Shown in pieces: positions 18,031 through 26,094 of a stretch of DNA of 64,000 nucleotides (position 1 is the stretch's first letter; each line of letters begins with the position of its first letter). Origin of the DNA: Sphingobacterium pedocola (GTDB lineage: Bacteria > Bacteroidota > Bacteroidia > Sphingobacteriales > Sphingobacteriaceae); the NCBI RefSeq assembly GCF_015209965.1, contig NZ_MU158689.1, positions 903,629 to 967,628 of the forward strand, in the 5' to 3' direction. Below the pieces are notes generated by a model, which did not search any database, was not told the DNA's origin, and saw nothing but the letters and a program-made list of their open reading frames with translations. The position numbers were made by a program, and so were the translations under genes.

Positions 18031-19165
18031 CTATTCTGCTAATAAATTTTTTAAAATCTAAATATAATACTTCTGGTTCTTCGAGTGCAGCAAAATGGCC
18101 ACCTTTGTCCATTGTACTCCAATGGATAACATTATAGTTGTAATCAACAATTGATTTAGGAGTTGGAGCGAATACAGGGTCAGGAAATGCTGCAATCCCA
18201 GTGGGTACTTTTATGTATGCTTTTAAAGGTAATTTATTAGATTTCTCTAAATACATCCCACGGTATATCCAAGTTGAAGATACGATAGTATTTGTTACTA
18301 GATATAACATTATATTGGTCAAAATTTTAGTTTCATCAAATTTTGACCATAAATCTGGGCTTCCTTCCTTAGCCAAGGATAAGTCGGCCCATTTTCCAAA
18401 TTTTTCTAAAATCCATGCTGCTGTTCCAACTGGACTGTCGTATAATGCTACGCCCAAAGTCTGTGGTCTAGTTTCTTGTTGATGATTATACCCTTGTTCA
18501 TCATATAATCTTCTATTCCTGTTTTCCATAAATAATTTATCATTTACGTTTTTTGGCTCATTGTCTTCAGAAATAATTCCTACCATATTAAGGTGTATAC
18601 CAATGATTTTGTTAGGATATAAATATGCCATCCAAGATGCAATATGAGACCCCCAATCTCCTCCCTGTATTATATATTTTGTTTCCCCAAATAATTCATT
18701 CATTAAATTATTAAATAAGCTACTAATTTTTTTTGGTCCAATTATTTCATTTAATGGACTTGAAAATGCAAAACCCGGCAGAGATGGAACTATGACGTCG
18801 TGTCCATCTACTGCTAATTTATTCATTAGATTCTCAAATTCAAGATAAGAACCAGGCCAACCATGAAGTAGAAGTATTGGTGGCTTTGAAGCGTTAGTTT
18901 TAAAGTGCAAAAAATGAATTGTATAATTTTCACTTACGAATGTATAGTTGGGTAATAAATTTAATTCTTCCTGAACGTCATACCAGTTATAATGAATATT
19001 CCAAAAATTAACTAGTTTTAATAAATCATCATAACCGACACCATCTTGCCAACCATCTCTTTTAGGAAAATCTCGCCAGTTATATTTTTTAACCTTAATT
19101 TGTATATCATTTATATGTTCTCTATTAATTTCGATTTTAAATGGATTTATGGTAGCGTTTTTCAT
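18026..19165 (-). CDS. Epoxide hydrolase family alpha/beta-hydrolase (EHN domain)
   Basis: About 379 residues. The N-terminal EHN domain (about residues 1-110) contains NPFKIEINREHINDIQIKVK and YDDLLKLVNFWNIHYNW. It is followed by an alpha/beta-hydrolase fold with LLHGWPGSYLEF (oxyanion HGWPG), the nucleophile D170 in GGDWGSH, and a late catalytic histidine in KGGHFAALEEPE. Members of this family resemble microsomal and juvenile-hormone epoxide hydrolases, though the bacterial substrates are mostly unknown. The ATG at 19165 (MKNATIN) fits the family better than 19204. The gene is clearly more AT-rich than its neighbours and flanked by gene fragments, which suggests horizontal acquisition. Confidence 0.8.
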   Translation of the reverse strand: MKNATINPFKIEINREHINDIQIKVKKYNWRDFPKRDGWQDGVGYDDLLKLVNFWNIHYNWYDVQEELNLLPNYTFVSENYTIHFLHFKTNASKPPILLLHGWPGSYLEFENLMNKLAVDGHDVIVPSLPGFAFSSPLNEIIGPKKISSLFNNLMNELFGETKYIIQGGDWGSHIASWMAYLYPNKIIGIHLNMVGIISEDNEPKNVNDKLFMENRNRRLYDEQGYNHQQETRPQTLGVALYDSPVGTAAWILEKFGKWADLSLAKEGSPDLWSKFDETKILTNIMLYLVTNTIVSSTWIYRGMYLEKSNKLPLKAYIKVPTGIAAFPDPVFAPTPKSIVDYNYNVIHWSTMDKGGHFAALEEPEVLYLDFKKFISRIV

Positions 19166-19324
19166 GGAATATATTATCTTAGTTCTAGAAAAAAAATTAA
19201 TCAAATAGATGTTGTTATTTGATTTAAATAGGTTTTAGTAATCTTTTAACAATTCATAAATATTATTGTTTACTGTGAATCTTAATTATTAAATTAAATT
19301 TCATATTTATAACATTGGATACCA

Positions 19325-19575
19325 ATTTTGACATTACATATCGAGGGGGATGAGTTTTTTGCTGATCTGGTGTTTTACAACCGCATTTTGCAATGCTTTG
19401 TGATCACAGAAATCAAAACCCACAAGCTGACGCATCAGCACATTGGTCAGCTGCAGATGTGGTCAATAATTATGATCGTGTAGAGAAGCTTCTCTATGAA
19501 AACCCTACCAATGGTATTTTTGCTCTGTGTCAGTAAGAACGATGCTGTCGTGAAATTCACACTGGCAGAGTGCTT
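19325..19575 (+). pseudogene. Decayed YhcG/DUF1016 nuclease C-terminal fragment
   Basis: The frame starting at 19337 reads HIEGDEFFADLVFYNRIL, QCFVITEIKTHKLTHQHI and GQLQM. This matches the PDDEXK core of YhcG/DUF1016 proteins, with the E-x-K in ITEIK. After a frameshift near 19460 it continues VNNYDRVEKLLYENPTNGI. After a second near 19515 it continues LLCVSKNDAVVKFTLAE, the family's next conserved block. Two frameshifts and the missing N-terminal half mark it as dead. YhcG proteins are nuclease-like factors often linked to restriction or mobile loci. Confidence 0.65.
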
Positions 19576-19650
19576 CCCATACCATACCATACCATTGCCG
19601 CCAACAGTCACAATTGTAACTCTGTTTTCAAATCTCAGTTCTGTTGTGCT

Positions 19651-19896
19651 CATAAATATATATTGGAAATGTACAAAGATCAAGAGGCCTACCAATCCCA
19701 TTTGAAAACCGAGCATTTCCTAAAATACAAGACAACCACACTCCACATGGTTAGATCATTAAAACTTGTGGATATGGATGCACTGGATCTGGATACCGCG
19801 GTACAAATTTTCAACAAGATGCCAGCTAATAGAAAATATCAGGCTACGCCGCCTGCTCCAAACCATTTGGTGCAGAAGCATTTCAAAAATCGATAA
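19651..19896 (+). pseudogene. C-terminal fragment of an antibiotic-biosynthesis-monooxygenase (YgiN-type) gene
   Basis: The frame reads HKYILEMYKDQEAYQSHLKT, then EHFLKYKTTTLHMVRSLKLV. This resembles the last half of small ABM-fold quinol monooxygenases, which typically have ExYxDxxAYxxHxxTPHFxxY. The N-terminal half is missing and the upstream bases are a CATAC-type microrepeat (around 19576-19595) and low-quality sequence. The ORF then runs into an unrelated tail. It is most likely a remnant, although a short peptide could still be made. Confidence 0.5.
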
Positions 19897-19979
19897 AACA
19901 GTCATACGATGGATGGGCAATGGCGGTTTTTTTATAAACAGTTGAGGAACCACGCTGATAGTAGACCCTTTCCATAGAT

Positions 19980-20014
19980 GATGCCTGTGCGAGGTAGGGC
20001 ATCGTGCAGGCATC
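19980..20014 (+). repeat. Imperfect hairpin GATGCCTG...CAGGCATC
   Basis: Arms at 19980-19987 and 20007-20014 pair perfectly over 8 bp and extend inward by further pairs (GATGCCTGTGCGA against TCGTGCAGGCATC, two mismatches). It sits in non-coding sequence between the ABM fragment and the OmpW-like gene. It could be the end of a mobile or repeat element or a terminator remnant. Confidence 0.35.
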
Positions 20015-20151
20015 ACTTTTCAACTTGCGGCAGGAGGGTAAATCACCGCCGTGAAGAAGGGCAGGGCAGTGGGTTTTTATTTATATATCCCCTGGTCTTA
20101 CAAATTACTGCTAAACAATAAATTAATACCGCTAATTCAAAACGTAAAAAG

Positions 20152-20159
20152 TATATTTG
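20152..20159 (+). promoter_or_regulatory. Bacteroidota-type -7 promoter element TATATTTG
   Basis: TATATTTG fits the TAnnTTTG -7 consensus of Bacteroidota and lies 18 bases before the chosen ATG of the barrel protein at 20178. No clear -33 TTG was found at the right spacing. Confidence 0.5.
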
Positions 20160-20177
20160 CCGCAAAATTATGGATTT

Positions 20178-20954
20178 ATGAAAAGAATATTTTTGGGGAT
20201 GATTATGGCGCTTGCTGTAAATCATGCCTTCGCCCAAACCGAAACAGTAACAGACAACGGGGGGATAAAACCTCGTAAAGGAAGCTTTGCAACCGAGCTG
20301 AATTTTAACCCATTTAAAGGCAATCTGAGCCTTAGCAATTCCCTAAACCAGATCAAAGGACGGTACTTCATTAGTGATGCTGTAGCGCTGCGTGCGGGAT
20401 TGAGTATCAATGTTATTGATTCGACCTTTAGCAGCGGCAATCCCTATGGTGCCGAAGCACAAATTATCAGTGGCACCAACAAACGTACGGGACTTGGCAT
20501 CAACATTGGAATAGAGCGACATTTTAAGGGTACGAAAAGACTGTCCCCTTATATTGGCTTGGATCTAACATGGTCGAAGCTTTCGGCATCTCAAGAAATG
20601 ACCACGAATGGAACGACGACGACGACAAAAAACGCCTGGTTGGAAACACAATATAGACAGGTTCAGTACTATAACAATGGTAGCTATTATTATACGGTGC
20701 CTTACAACACGTTAACAAACAATGCCTATACACGGTTTGGTGTAGCAGCTATAGCAGGGTTTGATTACTATGTGGCAAAAAATCTTTTCTTGGGATATGA
20801 ATTTAACCTCGGATACGCACAGACCTCTTACAAGTCGCCAGAGTCGGAAACAACTGGGCAGACCAACAACACGGATAATTTTGTGCACTCGAAGAAAAAG
20901 AAAGAATTTGGTACTTCTCTGATCAACGGTATTCGTATTGGCTACGCGTTCTAA
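20178..20954 (+). CDS. Outer-membrane beta-barrel protein
   Basis: A 258-residue protein with a type I signal peptide (MKRIFLGMIMALAVNHAFAQ) and alternating aromatic beta-strands ending in RIGYAF, a terminal aromatic as in outer-membrane barrels. Internal strands include GSFATELNFNPFKGNLSLS, YIGLDLTWSK and GFDYYVAKNLFLGYEFNLGY. The number of strands fits an OmpW/OmpA-sized barrel of about eight. It may be a small porin or structural protein. The TTG at 20157 would put codons before the signal peptide, so the ATG at 20178 is preferred. The lipoprotein downstream starts 12 bases after its stop, so the two form an operon. Confidence 0.75.
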   Translation: MKRIFLGMIMALAVNHAFAQTETVTDNGGIKPRKGSFATELNFNPFKGNLSLSNSLNQIKGRYFISDAVALRAGLSINVIDSTFSSGNPYGAEAQIISGTNKRTGLGINIGIERHFKGTKRLSPYIGLDLTWSKLSASQEMTTNGTTTTTKNAWLETQYRQVQYYNNGSYYYTVPYNTLTNNAYTRFGVAAIAGFDYYVAKNLFLGYEFNLGYAQTSYKSPESETTGQTNNTDNFVHSKKKKEFGTSLINGIRIGYAF

Positions 20955-20966
20955 AGAAGACATATC

Positions 20967-22625
20967 ATGAAGAACATATTTTGCTGCTGTATAGCTTTTC
21001 TCACGCTGTTTTTTTCTGGTTGCGAGAAGGATGGATTGACACATCCTGAATTACAGACCTTATCTGTCACAGCAACCTCGCCAACGACCATTACTGTGGT
21101 CGGAAATATTGTCGCGCTCGGAAGCGAAAAGATTCAAGATTATGGATTCGTTTACAGTCATGATTCTTATATCGACGAAAATAAAGGAACCAAAGTGTCG
21201 CTGGGTAACAACCCGCAAAAGGGGCAGTTTACGAAAACACTTGAAAACCTTGTCTTAACGGGTAATTATTACGGTAGTATCTATGTGAGATCTTACCTCA
21301 AGAATACGAAAGGGACGGCTTTCGGTGCCGTCTTAAATGTTAACCTCCCTAGTTTAACGACAAGTGGTATTAGTCCGGCAACAGGGAAGGTCGGCGATAA
21401 AGTTAAAATTACTGGACAATTTTATGATACGGATGCTTCCGCTATTTCTGTACGATTTAATAATGTCGTTGCAAAGATCATTTCGGTCAGTAGTACGGAG
21501 ATCAGTGCAGAGGTGCCTGCCGGAGTTGATGCTACGCATGGACAATCAGTTAACGTAACCGTAAATATAGGCGGCTTAAATCTTAACAATGGATACAATT
21601 ATTTTACCATGCAGGCCAATGTTACGGATTTTACGCCAAAAACAGGGCCAGTAGGTACGCCAATTAGATTCATGGGCGATAATATGCCTGCCAACTACTA
21701 TTACAATTCAGATATCTTGGTCCATATCGGAGGTAGTTCTCTTAATATGTCGTATTCTTCCATGAATGTCGTACCTGTACCGTTTACCGTCGGCATCTCA
21801 TCAGAGGTTGCCGTAACGATCAACGGGCAACGGAAAGTATTACCCGGGGTATTCACAGTTACTCCGCCAGTAATCACATCGACTACGGAATCTATTTTCC
21901 CGGGACAGAATTTGATGATCTACGGTACGAACTTCGTATCTACCGGTGACGTAAGCAATGGCAGGCCTATGGCGAAACTCGGTTCAGGAACTTATCAAGC
22001 GGTATCTATCTATAATAGTGGGCAGTATGTATATACGGTGCCCAGCAATATAAGCGAAGGAGAGTATACCTTGTATTTAAAGGTGGGGCCACATGAAGTA
22101 CAAGCGCCAAAGAAAATCGATATAATTGGATATGTAGCGACGACGTTTTCTCCGTCGAGCGGAGGTCCGAATCGACAGGTAAATATAACAGGACGTTTTA
22201 TACAGGGCACTTATTATGAGGTGTCTTTCGGATCGGTAAGAACAAGTGCTTTAGCCACATCGGCTACGAACCTACAAACTAACGTCCCGACAGGAGTGAA
22301 TGAAGGTGCTGTGAAGATAGCTGTTCACGTACCAAATAAGACCATAACCCTCGCTGGTGATTTTCAGGTGATCGGTCCCTCATTTTCTTCGTTTTCTCCA
22401 GCGTCTGGTGTTCCGGGTACATTGATTACCATAAAGGGAGCAGGATTTAATCCGCATTATACGATGGTAAGATTTGGTACAGTAGTGGTGGCACCGAATA
22501 CGCTGACCGACGATACGATTGTCGTGGCGGTACCATCTAATGTGAGCCCTGGAGCCATGAAGCTTACGATTGAGACAAACGGTCAGACTGTTGTACACAA
22601 CGATAATTTTACGATCTTGCAGTAA
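20967..22625 (+). CDS. Surface lipoprotein with five IPT/TIG domains
   Basis: A 552-residue lipoprotein (lipobox FFSGC, C19). After a fibronectin-III-like N-terminal domain (about 32-125, LSVTATSPTTITVVG) come five IPT/TIG immunoglobulin-like domains. They start at about residues 130 (ISPATGKVGDKVKITG), 218 (FTPKTGPVGTPIRFMG), 300 (ESIFPGQNLMIYG), 384 (FSPSSGGPNRQVNITG) and 468 (FSPASGVPGTLITIKG). Such proteins act as extended scaffolds or glycan-binding surface proteins in Bacteroidota. No catalytic motif is seen. It is coupled to the barrel protein upstream, so the two may form a surface complex (inference). Confidence 0.8.
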   Translation: MKNIFCCCIAFLTLFFSGCEKDGLTHPELQTLSVTATSPTTITVVGNIVALGSEKIQDYGFVYSHDSYIDENKGTKVSLGNNPQKGQFTKTLENLVLTGNYYGSIYVRSYLKNTKGTAFGAVLNVNLPSLTTSGISPATGKVGDKVKITGQFYDTDASAISVRFNNVVAKIISVSSTEISAEVPAGVDATHGQSVNVTVNIGGLNLNNGYNYFTMQANVTDFTPKTGPVGTPIRFMGDNMPANYYYNSDILVHIGGSSLNMSYSSMNVVPVPFTVGISSEVAVTINGQRKVLPGVFTVTPPVITSTTESIFPGQNLMIYGTNFVSTGDVSNGRPMAKLGSGTYQAVSIYNSGQYVYTVPSNISEGEYTLYLKVGPHEVQAPKKIDIIGYVATTFSPSSGGPNRQVNITGRFIQGTYYEVSFGSVRTSALATSATNLQTNVPTGVNEGAVKIAVHVPNKTITLAGDFQVIGPSFSSFSPASGVPGTLITIKGAGFNPHYTMVRFGTVVVAPNTLTDDTIVVAVPSNVSPGAMKLTIETNGQTVVHNDNFTILQ

Positions 22626-22648
22626 ATCAGAATAGATATCTAACAAAG

Positions 22649-22678
22649 GAACCTGAATCAACATCATGATTCAGGTTC
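22649..22678 (+). terminator. Hairpin terminator after the TIG lipoprotein operon
   Basis: GAACCTGAATCA (22649-22660) and TGATTCAGGTTC (22667-22678) are perfect 12-bp arms around a 6-nt loop, 24 bases after the stop codon and followed by a T-containing run. Confidence 0.8.
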
Positions 22679-22790
22679 GTTTGTTATGGTGAGATTAGTT
22701 ACAGATTTTCTCTAACTCTTTATCCGCCAGCTTGCTCAAAAGTCGAACAGCTGCGAAACTGATACAATATTCCGAAGGGAAGGTGTAGAA

Positions 22791-23135
22791 TTAGGTAAAG
22801 AGCTTCTTCCGATGGTTAAGACCCCATTCCTTAAGTGCATCAATGATAGGGATGATCGATTCGGCATAAGGTTCAGGCCTGTAAAGAATTTTTACCGGAT
22901 ACTCATTAATTATAACACGTCTGATTAGTTTATGCTCTTCGAGATCTTTTAGTTCTTTTGCCAACACCTTCGGTGTGATGCAGGAGATACTATGTTGTAT
23001 GTCCGTAAAGCGTTCGTTGCCCACCATTATGGATACAAGAATAGGTAATTTCCATTTTCCGTTAAAAACATCCAATGCATCCCTTACTGGTTTTAAGGTA
23101 TCCAAGCAGGACAAGTAAGATTGTTTAGGGGTCAT
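22791..23135 (-). CDS. HxlR-family winged-helix regulator
   Basis: A 114-residue winged-helix protein of the HxlR family. The core is FNGKWKLPILVSIMVGNERF, then TDIQHSISCITPKVLAKELK with the wing VIINEYPVKILY. An N-terminal cysteine (C10) is in the place where redox-sensing HxlR members carry theirs. It is divergent from the LLM oxidoreductase gene, and a 22-bp near-perfect palindrome sits between them, so it probably represses that gene and itself. After its stop codon the same frame stays open for 30 more codons (22699-22790). Confidence 0.88.
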   Translation of the reverse strand: MTPKQSYLSCLDTLKPVRDALDVFNGKWKLPILVSIMVGNERFTDIQHSISCITPKVLAKELKDLEEHKLIRRVIINEYPVKILYRPEPYAESIIPIIDALKEWGLNHRKKLFT

Positions 23136-23160
23136 ATATTATTGTTTTCAAATCATGAAT

Positions 23161-23182
23161 GCACTATCCTTTAGGAAAGTGC
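23161..23182 (+). promoter_or_regulatory. 22-bp palindrome, candidate HxlR operator
   Basis: GCACTATCCTTTAGGAAAGTGC (written in parts: GCACTATCCTT, TAGGAAAGTGC) is symmetric at all but one base pair. It lies 25 bases from the HxlR start and upstream of the -7 box of the LLM gene, the position expected for shared divergent control by an HxlR dimer. Confidence 0.55.
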
Positions 23183-23206
23183 TATACAAAGGAAAGTAAT
23201 TTTTCG

Positions 23207-23214
23207 TACATTTG
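23207..23214 (+). promoter_or_regulatory. -7 promoter element TACATTTG of the LLM oxidoreductase gene
   Basis: TACATTTG matches the TAnnTTTG consensus and lies 30 bases before the ATG at 23245. Confidence 0.55.
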
Positions 23215-23244
23215 CAACAGTTTTTTATACAAGACTTCAACTGA

Positions 23245-24273
23245 ATGAGAACAGAAATAAAAGATAAGAAAATAAATTATTCCATTTTAGAATTGGCCAA
23301 TGTGCCGCAAGAAGGAACAATCAAGCAAACCTTGAATGATTCGCTGGAAGTAGCCCGACAGGCCGAAGCGCTGGGTTACAAACGTTTCTGGCTCGCCGAG
23401 CACCACAATGCGGAGTTTATCGGGAGCAGTGCCACATCGGTGCTCATTGGTTACATTGCCGAAAACACGTCAACTATCCGTGTAGGATCCGGCGGGATCA
23501 TGCTGCCCAACCATTCCCCTTTGATTATAGCCGAGCAGTTTGGCACCTTGGCCCATTTATATCCGGGTCGGATTGACCTGGGGCTCGGAAGGGCGCCCGG
23601 TACCGACCAGGAAACGGCCCGTGCCATCCGTTCCGATTTTATGGAGGCTGCTCATTCTTTTCCGGCAGAAATAGGGAAAATTCAGCAGTATTTTTCGCGA
23701 GAGAATAAACAGGCTAAAGTGAGGGCTACTGTTGCCGAAGGAAGAGATGTCCCGCTTTATATTCTAGGATCGAGTACGGATGGTGCGCATATTGCCGCGC
23801 AACTTGGCTTGTCTTATGCATTTGCCAGTCATTTTGCTTCCACGCATTTGCATAATGCTCTGCGCATCTACGAACAGGAATTTCAGCCCTCAAAATCTTT
23901 GGAAAATCCGTATACCATGGCGGGAATCAATGTATATATAGCCGACACCGATGAAGAAGCAGAAAGCTTATTTACCACGCATGTGCGGATGTTTCTGAGT
24001 GTCTTAACGGGTACAAAAGAAGGGGTGCATCCACCCGTAGAAATGACAGCTGAGCTTCAAGCGATGATGAATCATCCAACCCTAGCGCAAATGATTAGAT
24101 ATTCTTTTGTGGGAAGTAAGAAAAAAGTAAAAAAAGAAATAGAAGAGTTTCTTGAACTAACCGGTGTGGATGAGCTGATTACTGTCACCATCGCTCACAA
24201 CCGTGAGGATCGAATCAAATCTATCCGACATTTTGCAGCAATAATGGACGAGATCAACGAAGCGAGGGATTAA
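23245..24273 (+). CDS. LLM-class flavin-dependent oxidoreductase (MsnO8-type)
   Basis: A 342-residue bacterial-luciferase-like protein. The N-terminal strand INYSILELANVPQEG is followed by KRFWLAEHHN, then VGSGGIMLPNHSPLIIAEQF and GRIDLGLGRAPGTD, all characteristic of the group of single-component luciferase-like oxidoreductases near MsnO8/YhbW. They use FMNH2 or F420-like chemistry and molecular oxygen, but substrates are rarely known. Its control by the divergent HxlR regulator suggests a response to a reactive aldehyde, quinone or similar compound. The protein is full length. Confidence 0.85.
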   Translation: MRTEIKDKKINYSILELANVPQEGTIKQTLNDSLEVARQAEALGYKRFWLAEHHNAEFIGSSATSVLIGYIAENTSTIRVGSGGIMLPNHSPLIIAEQFGTLAHLYPGRIDLGLGRAPGTDQETARAIRSDFMEAAHSFPAEIGKIQQYFSRENKQAKVRATVAEGRDVPLYILGSSTDGAHIAAQLGLSYAFASHFASTHLHNALRIYEQEFQPSKSLENPYTMAGINVYIADTDEEAESLFTTHVRMFLSVLTGTKEGVHPPVEMTAELQAMMNHPTLAQMIRYSFVGSKKKVKKEIEEFLELTGVDELITVTIAHNREDRIKSIRHFAAIMDEINEARD

Positions 24274-24380
24274 TATCTTGATTTTACGCAGTTTATGAGT
24301 CCGACACATTGAGAGGGAATTTGGAGTTGCCGAATCCGGCATTTAGAAAATTAAAATAAAAGATAAGTTTAACAAATAGA

Positions 24381-24903
24381 CTGCTAGACCTAATTGGGTA
24401 GGCACTGGACCGAATCCGGTTAGCTGCTCACCTAGTTAATGTAGCACTCAACCGCTTAGGGTTAGCGCTTCATCGATTCGGTTGTAAGTTCACCTTGTTG
24501 GGTTAACACTCGACCGTGTATGGTTCGTGCTAGACTCAGTGCGGATAGCAGTTCAGACAATCTGGTGGGCACTTGATTGGATATAGTTAGCGCTGAACCG
24601 AACACGGATAATAGCTTACCGTATACGCTTTGCACTCGACCAGTTATGGTCAATACTTCATCCATTCCGGTTAGCTGTTCACTCGGTTAGCTTAACACTC
24701 GGCCGGTTATGTTCGGCACTGACCCCGGTTCGGTTAGTAGCTCCCCCGATCCGATGGACACTTGACCGTGTATGGTTCGTGCTAGACTCAGTGCGGATAG
24801 CAGCTCACCCAATCAGGTGGACACTCGACTGGATATGGTTAGTGTTGAACCCCATCCGGGCAGCTGCTAACCCAATTCCGTGTAGTACAAACCGTGTACG
24901 GAA
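24381..24903 (+). repeat. Array of about 25 degenerate 21-bp repeats, each with an inner dyad
   Basis: The sequence breaks into units of 20-22 (mostly 21) bases. A typical unit runs GCACTCGACCGNNTATGGTTA, with ACC and GGT about six bases apart, so each unit is a short imperfect inverted repeat. Two nearly identical stretches (from 24512 and from 24764, about 40 bases) are offset by exactly 252 bases, that is 12 units, which shows that blocks of units have duplicated. No strong coding signal is seen; short open frames in it are a by-product of the period being divisible by three. There is no spacer structure, so it is not a CRISPR array. The function is unknown. Confidence 0.8.
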
Positions 24904-24984
24904 AATGCATATAATCAAATATTTATGGAGTAACTTGATCAATCTTGATCAGCCCCGGGTGACTGGTTACTCGTGATTGGTGAC

Positions 24985-25045
24985 TAGGAGTTAGGTGACA
25001 GGAGTTAGAGACTAGATCATCCTACTTCCTGAAATCTAACTCCTA
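24985..25045 (+). repeat. Short direct and inverted GGAGTTAG repeats
   Basis: AGGAGTTAG occurs at 24986-24994 and 25000-25008, and its complement TCTAACTCCT at 25035-25044, which makes a perfect 10-bp stem with the second copy and an alternative one with the first. The stretch is AT- and purine-biased with no coding potential. Confidence 0.45.
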
Positions 25046-25157
25046 ACACCTTAATACTTAATACTAAGACATCATGGCAGCTTTGTGTTCTTTATTTTTC
25101 GGTTTTCTTTTTGCTTGTTTATGCCCTTTTGTGGGCGTTTGTGATAGTACTGTAAAT

Positions 25158-25208
25158 CAAAAGCACGTCATCGCGAGGAGCATAGCGACGTGGCAATCTG
25201 TGCTTTTG
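25158..25208 (+). repeat. Interspersed palindromic repeat element (GCGAGGAGC..GCGACGTGGCAATCT type)
   Basis: The core GTCATCGCGAGGAGC followed by ATAGCGACGTGGCAATCT is a sequence I recognise as a very common short interspersed element in Bacteroidota genomes. Here it is framed by perfect 9-bp terminal inverted repeats, CAAAAGCAC (25158-25166) and GTGCTTTTG (25200-25208). The transcript would fold into a stable hairpin, and it lies 43 bases beyond the stop codon of the CE6 gene, so it probably also works as its terminator. Confidence 0.65.
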
Positions 25209-25251
25209 CCAGGAATATTGCTTCTTCAATATTATAAAAAAAACGTCTCTA

Positions 25252-26094
25252 CTATTTGCGAATATCTAGCATTATTTCCGCGTAATTTCTTCCGAGTTGC
25301 CGATAGCCTGCAGGACTAAAGTGCAATCCATCCGGTATTCCTTCGCAATCGTCGGATGAAACAATATGAGCTGTTGGAATTACTCCTGGTAAAGTCTTAA
25401 TAACAGCATTCATACTCGCACACTTACCTCCTTGTTCTGCTGATAGTAACTCACCGGCTAATAAAGGTGTTTGGGATGCTTCAAGTTTAAGATCTTGTAG
25501 TAGATTTTGATAAACCTTATTAACCTTGTTTGGCCAATCGCGATCTCCCGTATTGCTTTCTCCCTGATGTAGTAAGATCCCTTTAATGACGCCTGTTTGC
25601 TGCGCGATTTTGGCCATTTCGACAAGACGTCCGTAAGGATCATTATCGTATGCGGAGAGGATACCCTTCATCCAATTAGGTGCTTTGGCTACATAGCTAA
25701 TCGTGCTATCTTTATCAAAAAGCTGGATATCGCATCCGCCGACGGATATGTTAATAATACCGATACGGATGCTATCCGGTAGGTTTTCAGCTAGTTTTTT
25801 GCCAAAGTAGTCCGCGGGCGTTAAACCGTTGTTGCATCGTGTGATCGGAGGCTGTGCAAGATACCATTCTCCTTTTTTGCGATCGAGTTCTGGGCAGTCT
25901 ACGGCTTGAAGTGAATAGAAGCGCTCATTGCCCACAGTGTCCTGATCTTCAAATTTGCCATGGCCTTCCATATTAGATTGTCCAAAGCAGAGATAAATGT
26001 GGAAGTTCTTGTCTTGGGCATATGATTTTTGAATTGTATATACTGAAATAGAGGTTATAATGGTTAATAAGATCAAGTAATTCTTTATATTCAT
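25252..26094 (-). CDS. CE6-type acetylxylan esterase (SASA superfamily)
   Basis: A 280-residue exported esterase with a type I signal peptide (ending KSYAQ) and an SGNH-like fold. The nucleophile block is CFGQSNMEGHGKF, the oxyanion region INISVGGCDIQLF, then GILLHQGESNTGD and the catalytic DGLHFSPAGYRQLG near the C-terminus. This pattern is that of carbohydrate esterase family 6 in the SASA superfamily, which removes acetyl groups from xylan. It is the last gene of the leftward xylan operon, following the CBM-containing GH10 by 94 bases, so its substrate is very likely acetylated xylan. Confidence 0.85.
   Translation of the reverse strand: MNIKNYLILLTIITSISVYTIQKSYAQDKNFHIYLCFGQSNMEGHGKFEDQDTVGNERFYSLQAVDCPELDRKKGEWYLAQPPITRCNNGLTPADYFGKKLAENLPDSIRIGIINISVGGCDIQLFDKDSTISYVAKAPNWMKGILSAYDNDPYGRLVEMAKIAQQTGVIKGILLHQGESNTGDRDWPNKVNKVYQNLLQDLKLEASQTPLLAGELLSAEQGGKCASMNAVIKTLPGVIPTAHIVSSDDCEGIPDGLHFSPAGYRQLGRNYAEIMLDIRK

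Noticed and set aside
24381..24903. Possible CRISPR array in the 21-bp repeats
   Set aside because: Units abut each other with no unique spacers, and they are degenerate throughout.
24462..24976. Short open frames on both strands inside the repeat array
   Set aside because: The 21-bp period is a multiple of three, so repeats open frames automatically; there is no start or ribosome site pattern and both strands look equally open.
25055..25319. Plus-strand ORF of 81 codons and a minus-strand basic stretch (KRKPKNKEHKAAMMS)
   Set aside because: The plus ORF runs through the palindromic element and overlaps the CE6 gene; the minus stretch has no start codon. Neither is supported.
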